8,933 nucleotides of DNA from an uncultured Eubacteriales bacterium (GCA_900543475.1 UQRU01000089.1:1-8933), one strand, 5' to 3'; counted from the stretch's first letter, positions 1-6,676 are shown. The notes: generated by a model from the sequence alone, not told the origin. Translations and numbers: made by a program.

Positions 1-37
1 TGGCCGCGCCGTAGGCGCAAGGGAGCTATGAACACCT

Positions 38-65
38 CGAAAAAGTGGCGCAAGCCACTTTTTCG
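38..65. terminator. Hairpin terminator, distal of a tandem pair
   Basis: A perfect 12-bp stem (38-49 with 54-65) encloses a GCAA tetraloop. The A-run on one side and T-run on the other make it usable on either strand. It lies beyond the 72-94 hairpin when read from the sortase gene, so it could be a back-up terminator for the sortase, or the terminator of a plus-strand gene that ends just off the left edge. Both readings are inference from structure. Confidence 0.7.
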
Positions 66-71
66 ACAGCC

Positions 72-96
72 AAAAAGCGGCAAAGCCGCTTTTTTT
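72..96. terminator. Rho-independent terminator at the sortase 3' end
   Basis: A 10-bp stem (72-81 with 85-94) has an AAA loop. It is A-rich on the left flank and followed by T's to position 96, so it can act bidirectionally. It sits nine bases beyond the sortase stop codon on the minus strand, the expected place for that gene's terminator. A second hairpin follows at 38-65. Confidence 0.8.
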
Positions 97-104
97 CATT
101 TTCA

Positions 105-929
105 TTATTTGATCCGTCGGGCCATCACCGCAAAGAAGGAATCGTCGTATTCGTAGGTGCAGGTGGAAAGGGTAAGCACCTGGTCGCTGGGCTTGATGGT
201 CACATCCGGGTCCGCATTGGAGGGTTTGACGGTTTTGGCGTATTCGATGGTTTGGTTCATCACGTCGGCAAAGTGCTGGTCGTCGGTGAAGGCGGTGGAA
301 ATATGGTAGATGGTATTGGGCTTGATGATGTAGGCCACAAAGATCTCCCATTGGGTCTCCACCCCGTCCCAGAGCAGGTCGATGATCCGGTGCTCGTCAA
401 AGAAGGACTTCTGCTTATAGTTCATCAGGTCGTGGAACATGGTGCCGTTTTTCATATTATGGCCGTATAGGATAATATGCTTTTGCTGGGCAGGGTCGGC
501 GTTGCGGAAATCCATAAAGATGGCCCCATAGGCGCTTTTGCGTTTTTCCACATCCCGGCCCAGGTAATAGTCGTTGTCCGCGGCCCGCACGACGGGATAA
601 TCGATGACCGTGCCGTCGATGGTGATCCAGCCGATCACGTCGTCGTTGATGGCTTTGACTTCTTCATAAGAGTCGTGCATGGGCAGCACGTCGTCCGGCC
701 CGGCGATGCCGTTGAGCTCCTGGGGGGAGTAGGGCTCCTCATCCTCCGCCACCGTCGTGGAAGAGGGGGTGGAGGTGGGGGCCGGGGTCAGGGTGGGGCT
801 GGGGGTAGGCGCTTGGGGCGTGGGGGTGGGTATAGAAACCTCCACCGGCACAGGAGCAGCGCAGGCGGAAAGCGTTAAAATGATCAAAAACAGGGCTGCG
901 ATCCGGCAGACCGCGGAAACGATGCGCAT
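105..929 (-). CDS. Class B sortase with a predicted lipoprotein signal
   Basis: Predicted 274-aa cysteine transpeptidase of the sortase B family, which joins surface proteins to peptidoglycan or to each other outside the membrane. The catalytic triad is visible: His157 in YGHNM, Cys257 in LSTCTYE, and Arg271 or Arg272 near the C-terminus. The N-terminus has basic residues, a hydrophobic stretch (about 10-20) and a lipobox LSAC with Cys23, so it is probably lipid-anchored. A Pro/Thr/Ser-rich linker (about 33-60) follows before the catalytic domain (about 75-274). The start at 929 is chosen because AAAGGAGG lies five bases upstream and the signal peptide begins there; an in-frame ATG at 1025 would add 32 residues upstream of the signal and lies upstream of the predicted promoter. 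No sortase substrate with a sorting signal is seen in the window. The family call is firm; the subtype and the lipoprotein status are inferences. Confidence 0.93.
   Translation of the reverse strand: MRIVSAVCRIAALFLIILTLSACAAPVPVEVSIPTPTPQAPTPSPTLTPAPTSTPSSTTVAEDEEPYSPQELNGIAGPDDVLPMHDSYEEVKAINDDVIGWITIDGTVIDYPVVRAADNDYYLGRDVEKRKSAYGAIFMDFRNADPAQQKHIILYGHNMKNGTMFHDLMNYKQKSFFDEHRIIDLLWDGVETQWEIFVAYIIKPNTIYHISTAFTDDQHFADVMNQTIEYAKTVKPSNADPDVTIKPSDQVLTLSTCTYEYDDSFFAVMARRIK
756..833 (-). repeat. Low-complexity Pro/Thr/Ser linker coding region in the sortase
   Basis: This stretch encodes sortase residues about 33-58, an irregular array of Pro-Thr and Pro-Ser pairs without acidic or hydrophobic residues. 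Such segments usually act as extended spacers that hold an extracellular domain away from the membrane. The DNA is strongly strand-biased (G-rich on the plus strand), which creates spurious glycine- and valine-rich reading frames on the other strand. A similar linker occurs in the protein at 7966-8697. Confidence 0.7.
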
Positions 930-934
930 AACAA

Positions 935-942
935 CCTCCTTT
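935..942 (-). promoter_or_regulatory. Ribosome binding site that fixes the sortase start
   Basis: On the minus strand this reads AAAGGAGG, five bases before the ATG at 929. It selects that start over the upstream in-frame ATG at 1025. Confidence 0.85.
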
Positions 943-978
943 AAGGCGCCAAGTGGCAAGATAAACAGCATATACTTG

Positions 979-1007
979 ATTATAGCGGAATCCAGGAGGT
1001 ATGACAA
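979..1007 (-). promoter_or_regulatory. Promoter of the sortase gene
   Basis: On the minus strand TTGTCA (1007-1002) is followed by exactly 17 bases and then TATAAT (984-979), a near-perfect housekeeping sigma factor promoter. Transcription would start near 972, giving a leader of roughly 40 bases that contains the ribosome binding site at 935-942. Confidence 0.82.
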
Positions 1008-1046
1008 GCAGGAAGCCCGTGACAAATCCCGGGCGAAAAAGTGAAA

Positions 1047-1088
1047 AATCGCCGAAAGCCATAACCATTCGCCCAGGCTCCGGCGATT
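1047..1088 (-). terminator. Imperfect hairpin in the sortase/mreB intergenic region
   Basis: An 8-bp stem (1047-1054 with 1081-1088) is extended by a 4-bp inner stem (1057-1060 with 1076-1079). On the minus strand the stem is followed by a T-rich stretch, so it looks like an intrinsic terminator facing the sortase promoter. No gene ends into it. It may block transcription arriving from the mreB side, or be a remnant. Structure is seen; function is inference. Confidence 0.4.
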
Positions 1089-1123
1089 ATTTATAAAATA
1101 TTCAAAAATCTGACACTGCGCAC

Positions 1124-1152
1124 TTGTGCAGCCTGTGCTAAAATGATAAAAT
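1124..1152 (+). promoter_or_regulatory. Candidate mreB promoter
   Basis: TTGTGC (1124-1129) and TAAAAT (1147-1152) are separated by 17 bases, which would start transcription near 1159, about 74 bases before the mreB start. A near-palindrome (1116-1131) overlaps the -35 box. An alternative extended -10, TGCTAAAAT (1136-1144), lacks a good -35. Confidence 0.55.
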
Positions 1153-1232
1153 AACTTGATATGTTATGTACAAGTAACAAGTAAAATGGCTAGAGAGGCT
1201 TCTTTGGGAGCTGTTGGAGGGTTATCGAATCT

Positions 1233-2279
1233 ATGGGACTGTTTGAGTTCAACGATGTAGGGATCGACCTGGGGACCGCCAGCGTATTGGTATATGTCCG
1301 AGGCAAGGGCATTGTGCTGCGGGAGCCGTCCGTGGTGGCGGTGGAGAAGATCACCGGCAAGATCCTGGCCATCGGCGAGGAAGCCCGGCGGATGCTGGGC
1401 CGTACCCCGGGGAATATTTTGGCCATGCGGCCTTTGCGGGACGGGGTCATTTCCAATTATGATATTACCGAGCGTTTGCTCAACCATTTTCTGCGCAAGG
1501 TAGTAGGCCGGCGTATCTTCTTTAAGCCCCGGGTGGTGGTATGCGTGCCCAGCGGCGTCACCGAGGTGGAGAAGCGTTCCGTCATCGACGCCACGGAAGA
1601 AGCCGGCGCCCGCCACACCTACCTGATCGAGGAGCCTATCGCGGCGGCCATCGGGGCAGGCATCGACATTGCCCAGCCCCGGGGCAATATGATCCTGGAT
1701 ATCGGCGGCGGCACCAGCGACGTGGCCATCCTGTCCTTGGGCGGGGCGGTGCTGTCGGATTCCATCAAGATCGCCGGGGATAAATTCGATGAAGCCATCG
1801 TGCGCTATATGCGCAAAAAGCACAATTTGCTCATCGGCGAGCGCACGGCGGAGGAAATGAAGATCCGGATCGGTTCCGCCTATCCCCGCAAGGAGCAGCT
1901 GTTCATCGATGTAAAGGGCCGTAACCTGATTTCCGGTCTGCCCCAGGCCCTGGTGGTGGGCTCCAACGAGATGATCGACGCCCTGGAGGAGCCGTTGCAA
2001 AGCATCCTGGAGAGCGTGCGGAATCTGTTCGAGCGCACCCCTCCGGAATTGGCCAGCGACATCACGGAAAACGGCATCTGCCTCACCGGCGGCGGCGCCC
2101 TGCTCTACGGCATGGACAAGTTCATTTCCGAGCATACCAAGGTGCCCTGCTACGTGGCGGAGGATCCCATCTCCTGCGTGGCCATCGGCACGGGCAAGGC
2201 GCTGGAGAACCTGGACGCCTTCTCCAGCAGCGCCATTTACGATTACAAGCGGGGCGAATATTTCGATATCCAGCAATGA
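1233..2279 (+). CDS. mreB: Rod shape-determining protein, MreB/Mbl family actin homologue
   Basis: 348-aa bacterial actin that polymerises under the membrane and directs the cell-wall elongation machinery. The ATPase signatures are in order: phosphate 1 loop IDLGTAS (11-17), PSGVTEVE (106-113), IEEPIAAAIG (132-141), phosphate 2 loop DIGGGTSD (156-163) and adenosine-site TGGGALL (285-291). Length fits the family (about 330-350). The only reasonable start is 1233, served by TGGAGGG at 1215-1221 with a rather long 11-base gap. No mreC, mreD or other elongation gene follows; it is monocistronic, ending at the hairpin 2359-2414. Standing outside an mreBCD cluster makes a second paralogue such as Mbl or MreBH possible; sequence alone cannot settle which. 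It is divergent from the sortase. Confidence 0.96.
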   Translation: MGLFEFNDVGIDLGTASVLVYVRGKGIVLREPSVVAVEKITGKILAIGEEARRMLGRTPGNILAMRPLRDGVISNYDITERLLNHFLRKVVGRRIFFKPRVVVCVPSGVTEVEKRSVIDATEEAGARHTYLIEEPIAAAIGAGIDIAQPRGNMILDIGGGTSDVAILSLGGAVLSDSIKIAGDKFDEAIVRYMRKKHNLLIGERTAEEMKIRIGSAYPRKEQLFIDVKGRNLISGLPQALVVGSNEMIDALEEPLQSILESVRNLFERTPPELASDITENGICLTGGGALLYGMDKFISEHTKVPCYVAEDPISCVAIGTGKALENLDAFSSSAIYDYKRGEYFDIQQ

Positions 2280-2358
2280 TCCCATGGGTCCCGGCGGCAG
2301 GTGGTCGGGCATGGGCCTTGGGTAAAGGGGCCTAGGCCTCGTTTATCCGGACTGCAAG

Positions 2359-2419
2359 CAGGGCAGCTTCTATCAGGGCGGTACTTTCACGTCAATGCCC
2401 ACGAAGCTGCCCTGTTTTC
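2359..2419 (+). terminator. Long stem-loop between mreB and proC
   Basis: A perfect 12-bp stem (2359-2370 with 2403-2414) is followed by four T's at 2415-2418. The 32-base loop holds a further 4-bp GGGC/GCCC pair (2376-2379 with 2397-2400), and an outer 6-bp stem (2340-2345 with 2421-2426) can close the whole element. The simplest role is the mreB terminator. Because no promoter is evident between it and proC, it could instead be a leader attenuator for the proline operon. The rest of 2280-2464 holds a GGCCTAGGCC palindrome at 2329-2338 and no gene. Confidence 0.6.
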
Positions 2420-2464
2420 GTAAACGTGCAAGGGTAGCGCAATCATACAGAAGGAGGCAATCGC

Positions 2465-3268
2465 ATGATCCAGGCGGAATACGGCTTTATCGGCTGCGGG
2501 AATATGGGGGGCGCCATTGCCCGCGTCCTGTGTAAGACGGTGGACCCAAAGCGGGTGCTGCTGAGCAACCGGACCCCAGCCAAGGCGGAAGCCCTGGCTA
2601 AGGAGCTGGGCTGCCAGGCGGGGGATAACCTCCAGGCCGCTCAATGCGCCTATATTTTCCTGGGGGTCAAGCCCCATCTGATGGCGGATATGCTCCGGCC
2701 CTTGCAGCCGGTGCTGGCAGCCCGGCAGGATGGGTTCGTGCTGGTGAGCATGGCGGCAGGGCTTAGCATGGACCGGCTGCAGGAAATGGCAGGGGGCCCG
2801 TATCCCATCTTTCGCATCCTGCCGAATTTGGCCGCCCAGGTGGGGGAGAGCATGATCCCCTGGTGTGCCAAAGGGGTAGCCCCGGAAAAGGCCCAGGCCC
2901 TGTTAACGGCCTTGGCCCCAGCCGGCCGGCTGGATCAGGTGGAGGAACCCCTGCTGGAGGCGGGCAGCTGCGTAAGCGGCTGCGGCATGGCCTATGCGTA
3001 TGTCTTTTTGGAAGCCCTGGCGGACGGGGGCGTGGCCTGCGGCCTGCCCCGGCAAAAGGCGCAGCTTTATGCGGCGCAATGCCTGTTGGGGGCGGGCCGC
3101 ATGGCCCTGGAGGGAGACGTACACACGGCGGCGCGTAAGGATGCGGTATGCAGCCCCGGGGGCACCACCATTGAAGGCATCCAAGTATTGGAAGAAGGCG
3201 GCTTCCGGGCTGCGGCCATGAAGGCGGTCCGGGCAGCCTATGAAAAATCCCATAAGTTAGGGGAATGA
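2465..3268 (+). CDS. proC: Pyrroline-5-carboxylate reductase
   Basis: 267-aa cytosolic enzyme catalysing the last step of proline synthesis, reduction of 1-pyrroline-5-carboxylate with NAD(P)H. An N-terminal Rossmann fold carries GCGNMGG (10-16) and GVKP (67-70). The C-terminal helical dimerisation domain carries SGCGMAYAY (171-179), EALADGGV (183-190) and CSPGGTTIEGI (229-239), the family signature. Length is typical. Two usually conserved segments differ: LPNLAAQVGESM (119-130) where MPNTPA is common, and SGCGM where SGxGP is usual. The ATG at 2465 follows AAGGAGG (2451-2457) by seven bases. It heads the proCBA run and its stop overlaps the proB ribosome binding site. Confidence 0.96.
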   Translation: MIQAEYGFIGCGNMGGAIARVLCKTVDPKRVLLSNRTPAKAEALAKELGCQAGDNLQAAQCAYIFLGVKPHLMADMLRPLQPVLAARQDGFVLVSMAAGLSMDRLQEMAGGPYPIFRILPNLAAQVGESMIPWCAKGVAPEKAQALLTALAPAGRLDQVEEPLLEAGSCVSGCGMAYAYVFLEALADGGVACGLPRQKAQLYAAQCLLGAGRMALEGDVHTAARKDAVCSPGGTTIEGIQVLEEGGFRAAAMKAVRAAYEKSHKLGE

Positions 3269-3273
3269 GGAGG
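3266..3273 (+). promoter_or_regulatory. Ribosome binding site that fixes the proB start
   Basis: TGAGGAGG overlaps the proC stop codon and sits six bases before the ATG at 3280. This favours 3280 over the in-frame ATG at 3265, which overlaps the proC stop and has no purine-rich site at a proper distance. The arrangement suggests translational coupling. Confidence 0.75.
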
Positions 3274-3279
3274 CGCAAT

Positions 3280-4050
3280 ATGCGTATCGTGATCAAGGTG
3301 GGAACGTCCACCCTGGCCTATCCCACCGGCCGTTTGAACATCCGCCATGTGGAAAGCCTGGTAAAGGCTATGAGCGACTTGAAGAACGCGGGCCATGAGC
3401 TTATTTTGGTAAGCTCCGGCGCCATTGGCATGGGGGTGGGGAAGCTGATGCTGCCCGGCCGGCCAGAGGATGTGCCAACCAAGCAGGCAGCGGCGGCGGT
3501 AGGCCAGTGCGAGCTGATGTATACCTATGACAAGCTGTTTTCCGAATACAACCACACCGTGGCCCAGATCCTGCTCACCGCGGACGACGTGCTGGACGAC
3601 AGCCGGCGGAGGCATTTTGAAAACACCCTATTCCGGCTGCTGGAGCTGGGGGCTTTGCCCATTATAAATGAAAACGACACCGTGGCCACGGAAGAATTGG
3701 GGATCGGGGATAACGATACCCTGGGCGCCATTGTGGCGGTGGCGGCGAAGGCGGACTTGCTGGTATTGCTTACGGACATCGACGGCCTGTATACGGCGGA
3801 CCCCCATAAGGACCCCCATGCCCAACGGATCCAGCGGGTGGAGGCGTTGACCCCGGAGATCATGGCCCTGGGGGGCGGCAAAGGCAGCAGCCTGGGCACA
3901 GGCGGCATGGCCACCAAGCTGATCGCGGCCCAGCGGGCCACGGAGGCAGGGGTGGATATGGTGATTGCGGACGGGGATAAGCCCGCCCTGCTATATGATA
4001 TTATGGAAGGGAAACAGGTAGGCACCTATTTTGTAGGAAGGAGCAAATAA
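3280..4050 (+). CDS. proB: Glutamate 5-kinase, catalytic domain only
   Basis: 256-aa amino-acid kinase that phosphorylates glutamate to gamma-glutamyl phosphate, the first committed and normally proline-inhibited step. Visible motifs: [10 protein letters not shown] (3-12), VSSGAIGMG (44-52), IINENDTV (128-135), [11 protein letters not shown] (143-153), LLTDIDGLY (163-171) and GTGGMATKL (206-214), all standard for the family. It ends right after the kinase fold, so the C-terminal PUA domain of the roughly 370-residue E. coli enzyme is absent, as in other short GK enzymes of clostridia. The stop is followed two bases later by proA, whose ribosome binding site (4035-4043) lies inside proB. An alternative start at 3265 would add five residues (MRRRN). 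Confidence 0.96.
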   Translation: MRIVIKVGTSTLAYPTGRLNIRHVESLVKAMSDLKNAGHELILVSSGAIGMGVGKLMLPGRPEDVPTKQAAAAVGQCELMYTYDKLFSEYNHTVAQILLTADDVLDDSRRRHFENTLFRLLELGALPIINENDTVATEELGIGDNDTLGAIVAVAAKADLLVLLTDIDGLYTADPHKDPHAQRIQRVEALTPEIMALGGGKGSSLGTGGMATKLIAAQRATEAGVDMVIADGDKPALLYDIMEGKQVGTYFVGRSK

Positions 4051-4052
4051 GC

Positions 4053-5309
4053 ATGACCACCCAGGACATTTTGACCCAAGCGGCAGCGGCCCGGCGGGTG
4101 ATGGCCGTGGCGGATACCGCCCAAAAGAACCGGGCCCTTGGGGCCATGGGAGAAGCCCTTTTGGCCCATACCCCCCAGATCCTGGCCGCCAATGAGGCGG
4201 ATCTGGAAGCAGCCCGCAGCAGCATTGGAACGGTGATGCTGGACCGGCTGGCCCTAAACGAAGGGCGCATCCAGGCCATGGCGGAAGGCATGGCCCAGGT
4301 GGCCCAACTGCCGGATCCGGTGGGCCGGGAGTTGGGACGGGTGGAGCGGCCCAACGGCCTATGCATCCGGAAGGTCAGCGTGCCCATGGGTACGGTGGCC
4401 ATCATCTATGAGAGCCGGCCCAACGTGACCGCGGACGCGGCGGCGCTATGCATCAAGAGCGGCAACGCCTGCGTGCTCCGGGGGGGCAAGGAAGCCTTTG
4501 GCAGCAACCAGGCCATTGTGGACGCCCTGCAAGCGGGGCTGGGGGCGGCAGGGCTGCCCAAGGCGGCGGTGAGCCTGATCCAGGACACCAGCCGGGATTC
4601 CGCCCAAGCCCTCATGCGGGCAAACGGCCTGGTGGATCTATTGATCCCCCGGGGCGGGGCGGGGCTGATCCAGGCCTGCGTGGAAAACGCCACCGTGCCT
4701 TGCATCCAGACGGGCACCGGTATCTGCCATATCTATGTGGATGCGGCGGCGGACCTGGAAATGGCCCTGAACATCCTGGAAAACGCCAAGACCAGCCGGC
4801 CCTCCGTATGCAACGCGGCGGAGGTATGCCTGGTACATCGGGAGGTGGCGGCGGCCTTTTTGCCGGCCCTGGAGCAGCGCCTCGTCCAAGCCCGGCAGCA
4901 GGCGGGCAAGGAGCCGGTGGAACTGCGCCTATGCCCGGAAGCTGCGGCCATCATCCCCGGCACGCCGGCCGGGCCCAAGGATTTTGATACGGAGTTTTTG
5001 GACTATATCCTGGCTGTGAAGGTGGTGGGGAGCCTGGAGGAAGCGTTACACCACATCGCCCAGCATTCCACCGGCCACAGCGACGCCATCGTCACCCGGG
5101 ACCAGGCGGCGGCGGTTGCCTTCCAGCGGGGGGTGGACAGCGCGGCGGTGTATGTGAACGCCTCCACCCGCTTCACCGACGGGGGGGAATTCGGCTTGGG
5201 CTGCGAAATGGGCATTTCTACCCAGAAGCTCCATGCCCGGGGCCCCATGGGCTTGGAGGAGCTTTGCAGCTATCAATATGTGATCCTGGGAAGCGGGCAG
5301 GTCCGGTGA
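4053..5309 (+). CDS. proA: Gamma-glutamyl phosphate reductase
   Basis: 418-aa aldehyde dehydrogenase-superfamily enzyme that reduces gamma-glutamyl phosphate with NADPH to glutamate-5-semialdehyde, the second step of proline synthesis; it usually works with ProB because the intermediate is labile. Motifs: [16 protein letters not shown] (111-126), LRGGKEA (142-148), IPRGGAGLI (198-206), the catalytic cysteine Cys253 in [16 protein letters not shown] (342-348) and [18 protein letters not shown] (366-383). Length matches the family (about 415-420). AGGAAGGAG at 4035-4043 precedes the ATG by nine bases. It follows proB by two bases and its stop overlaps the smr start. The call is near certain. 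Confidence 0.98.
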   Translation: MTTQDILTQAAAARRVMAVADTAQKNRALGAMGEALLAHTPQILAANEADLEAARSSIGTVMLDRLALNEGRIQAMAEGMAQVAQLPDPVGRELGRVERPNGLCIRKVSVPMGTVAIIYESRPNVTADAAALCIKSGNACVLRGGKEAFGSNQAIVDALQAGLGAAGLPKAAVSLIQDTSRDSAQALMRANGLVDLLIPRGGAGLIQACVENATVPCIQTGTGICHIYVDAAADLEMALNILENAKTSRPSVCNAAEVCLVHREVAAAFLPALEQRLVQARQQAGKEPVELRLCPEAAAIIPGTPAGPKDFDTEFLDYILAVKVVGSLEEALHHIAQHSTGHSDAIVTRDQAAAVAFQRGVDSAAVYVNASTRFTDGGEFGLGCEMGISTQKLHARGPMGLEELCSYQYVILGSGQVR

Positions 5310-5551
5310 ATCCCCAAAGCGTCATTACGTTGGATCTGCATGGAAAAACCCAGTATCAAGCCCAGGTGGCCCTGGACGCCGCTTTGCGCCGCCGGGGCGG
5401 GGCATACCGGATCCGGGTGATCCATGGCTATGGCCACAACACCCGCTTGCGGGATATGCTCTGGGAACAATACCAAGGCCGGCCGGAGATCCTCCGGCTG
5501 GAGGCCGGCAGCAATCCAGGCCAGACGGATCTGGTATTGCGGGAGCGATAA
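5306..5551 (+). CDS. Small stand-alone Smr-domain protein
   Basis: 81-aa protein consisting almost entirely of one Smr (small MutS-related) domain, a fold with nuclease activity on DNA or RNA in some relatives such as the MutS2 C-terminus. Seen here: LDLHG (9-13), a helix-rich stretch, HGYG (40-43) in the usual HGKG position, and a C-terminal GQTDLVL strand. I chose the GTG at 5306, which overlaps the proA stop as GTGA; its ribosome binding site is weak (GGCAGG at 5296-5301), suggesting coupling to proA. An ATG at 5264 in the same frame would overlap proA by 46 bases and add 14 residues without family similarity. The cellular role is unknown, and its link to proline synthesis is only positional. 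Confidence 0.85.
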   Translation: MNPQSVITLDLHGKTQYQAQVALDAALRRRGGAYRIRVIHGYGHNTRLRDMLWEQYQGRPEILRLEAGSNPGQTDLVLRER

Positions 5552-5587
5552 GACAGGTATCCAAAAGCAAATAGAAAGGAGCGCACA

Positions 5588-6085
5588 ATGCCCATCCGTG
5601 AAGCGACCCCCCAAGACTTGGACGCCATTATGGCGATCGTACAGGCAGGGAAAGCCATTATGGCTGCCAGCGGGAACCCCTCCCAATGGAAGGGGGACTA
5701 TCCCGACCGGGCCCAGTTCCTTTCCGACATGGAGCGGGGGGAATGCTATGTGCTGGAGGAAGGCCAGATCCCCCAGGCAGTATTTGTGCTTGCCATTGGG
5801 GAGGAGCCTTATTATGCGGTCATCCAGGACGGCAGCTGGCCCAACGACCGGCCCTACGGCACCATCCATAGGCTTGCCAGCAATGGGAAGGTAAAAGGCG
5901 TTTTCCCCCAGATGGTGGAATTTTGCCTTACGAAAATTCCCACCCTTCGCATCGATACCCATCGGGATAACGGCATCCTACAGCACTTGGCCCTCAAGCA
6001 TGGGTTCCAGTTTTGCGGCACGGTTTTTTTGCCGGATGGAGACCCTCGGCTGGCCTATCAGCTGGACGCCGCCGGGGACAAATAA
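5588..6085 (+). CDS. GNAT-family N-acetyltransferase, last gene of the proline run
   Basis: 165-aa cytosolic protein of the GNAT fold, which moves an acetyl group from acetyl-CoA to an amine; the substrate cannot be read from sequence. It begins with the typical IREATPQDLDAI strand-helix (3-14), has QWKGDYP (33-39), an acetyl-CoA loop region IHRLASNGKVKGVF (93-106) and the C-terminal core RIDTHRDN (121-128), HLALKHGFQFCGTVF (133-147). The pyrophosphate-binding loop is the SNGKVKG variant instead of the classical QxxGxG/A, a form I associate with a group of clostridial GNATs. AAAGGAG (5575-5581) stands six bases before the ATG. It lies 36 bases after smr with no terminator between, so is probably co-transcribed, and ends at the terminator 6101-6141. 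Confidence 0.88.
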   Translation: MPIREATPQDLDAIMAIVQAGKAIMAASGNPSQWKGDYPDRAQFLSDMERGECYVLEEGQIPQAVFVLAIGEEPYYAVIQDGSWPNDRPYGTIHRLASNGKVKGVFPQMVEFCLTKIPTLRIDTHRDNGILQHLALKHGFQFCGTVFLPDGDPRLAYQLDAAGDK

Positions 6086-6100
6086 GCTGCGGCTCTATAG

Positions 6101-6141
6101 AAAAACCGCTGTCTGCATTCCATGGGCAGGCAGCGGTTTTT
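6101..6141. terminator. Bidirectional terminator between the convergent GNAT genes
   Basis: An 11-bp stem (6101-6111 with 6131-6141) has an additional inner CTGC/GCAG pairing (6113-6116 with 6126-6129). A-run and T-run flank it, so it can end the proline operon on the plus strand and the acetyltransferase gene on the minus strand. Confidence 0.88.
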
Positions 6142-6157
6142 TGCACCCTTTGGCAGG

Positions 6158-6676
6158 CTAGAGCTTTTTTTCCAGGCACACCAGGTCTACCCCGGGCAGG
6201 CCGTTGAAACAGGTGGGGATGACGCCCGCCTCCCGGAAGCCCAGCTTGGCGTAAAGCCTGCGGGCTACTTGGTTGCGGGCGTTGGTGTCGATGCGCAGGC
6301 AGGTGCAGCCCATCTGCCGGGCCAACTCCGTATAGAATTCCACAAACCGGGTGCCGCACCCCTTGCCCTGGGCGGCAGGGGATACCACCAGGGTGTGCAT
6401 CACCAGCACCTGCTCCGGCGGGGCTGGATAGGCCCAGGAAACCTCAAAATAGGCCGGCTCCTGGGTTTGGTTGATCTTGGCGGCGGCCAGGATCAGGCCA
6501 TCCTGGTCATCCACGTACAGCTGGCCGGCTTCCAATGCCTCCATGGCGTGCTTGCGGGTGGGATATACGCCCCGTTGCCAGCCGATGACAGCTTTCCCCC
6601 GTTCTTCCAGGGTATGTAGAGCGTTATAGATGGCGACTACGTCGGGGATGTCTTGCAGGGTGGCGAGTCTGATCAT
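6158..6676 (-). CDS. GNAT-family N-acetyltransferase
   Basis: 172-aa cytosolic GNAT with unknown acceptor. Landmarks: IRLATLQDIPDVVAIY (2-17), GWQRGVYPT (32-40), the canonical acetyl-CoA motif A LVVSPAAQGKGCGTRF (96-111) with the Gln103-Gly-Lys-Gly-Cys-Gly loop, and motif B with RIDTNARN (128-135) and LYAKLGF (141-147). The start at 6676 is preferred because GGAGG (minus strand, 6690-6686) lies nine bases upstream and the family N-terminus begins there; the in-frame ATG at 6712 would add 12 residues before the fold. It is monocistronic with its own promoter (6739-6767) and ends at the shared terminator. Its N-terminal layout resembles the neighbour at 5588-6085, suggesting related genes that now differ in the acetyl-CoA loop. 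Confidence 0.91.
   Translation of the reverse strand: MIRLATLQDIPDVVAIYNALHTLEERGKAVIGWQRGVYPTRKHAMEALEAGQLYVDDQDGLILAAAKINQTQEPAYFEVSWAYPAPPEQVLVMHTLVVSPAAQGKGCGTRFVEFYTELARQMGCTCLRIDTNARNQVARRLYAKLGFREAGVIPTCFNGLPGVDLVCLEKKL

Noticed and set aside
2..31. C-terminal end of a plus-strand gene (nine codons then TGA)
   Set aside because: It is possible, given the terminator that follows, but nine codons cannot support a gene call.
477..1044. Glycine- and valine-rich plus-strand frames opposite the sortase
   Set aside because: They are shadows of the Pro/Thr linker codons and have no credible ribosome binding site.
1164..2312. A 382-codon open frame on the minus strand opposite mreB
   Set aside because: It is fully antisense to a gene with all MreB signatures, has no family similarity that I can see, and arises from the high third-position GC of mreB.
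2340..2430. T-box riboswitch controlling proCBA
   Set aside because: AGGGCGGTAC at 2375-2384 resembles the T-box core, but the UGG needed to pair with tRNA is CGG, and the leader is too short for a specifier stem.
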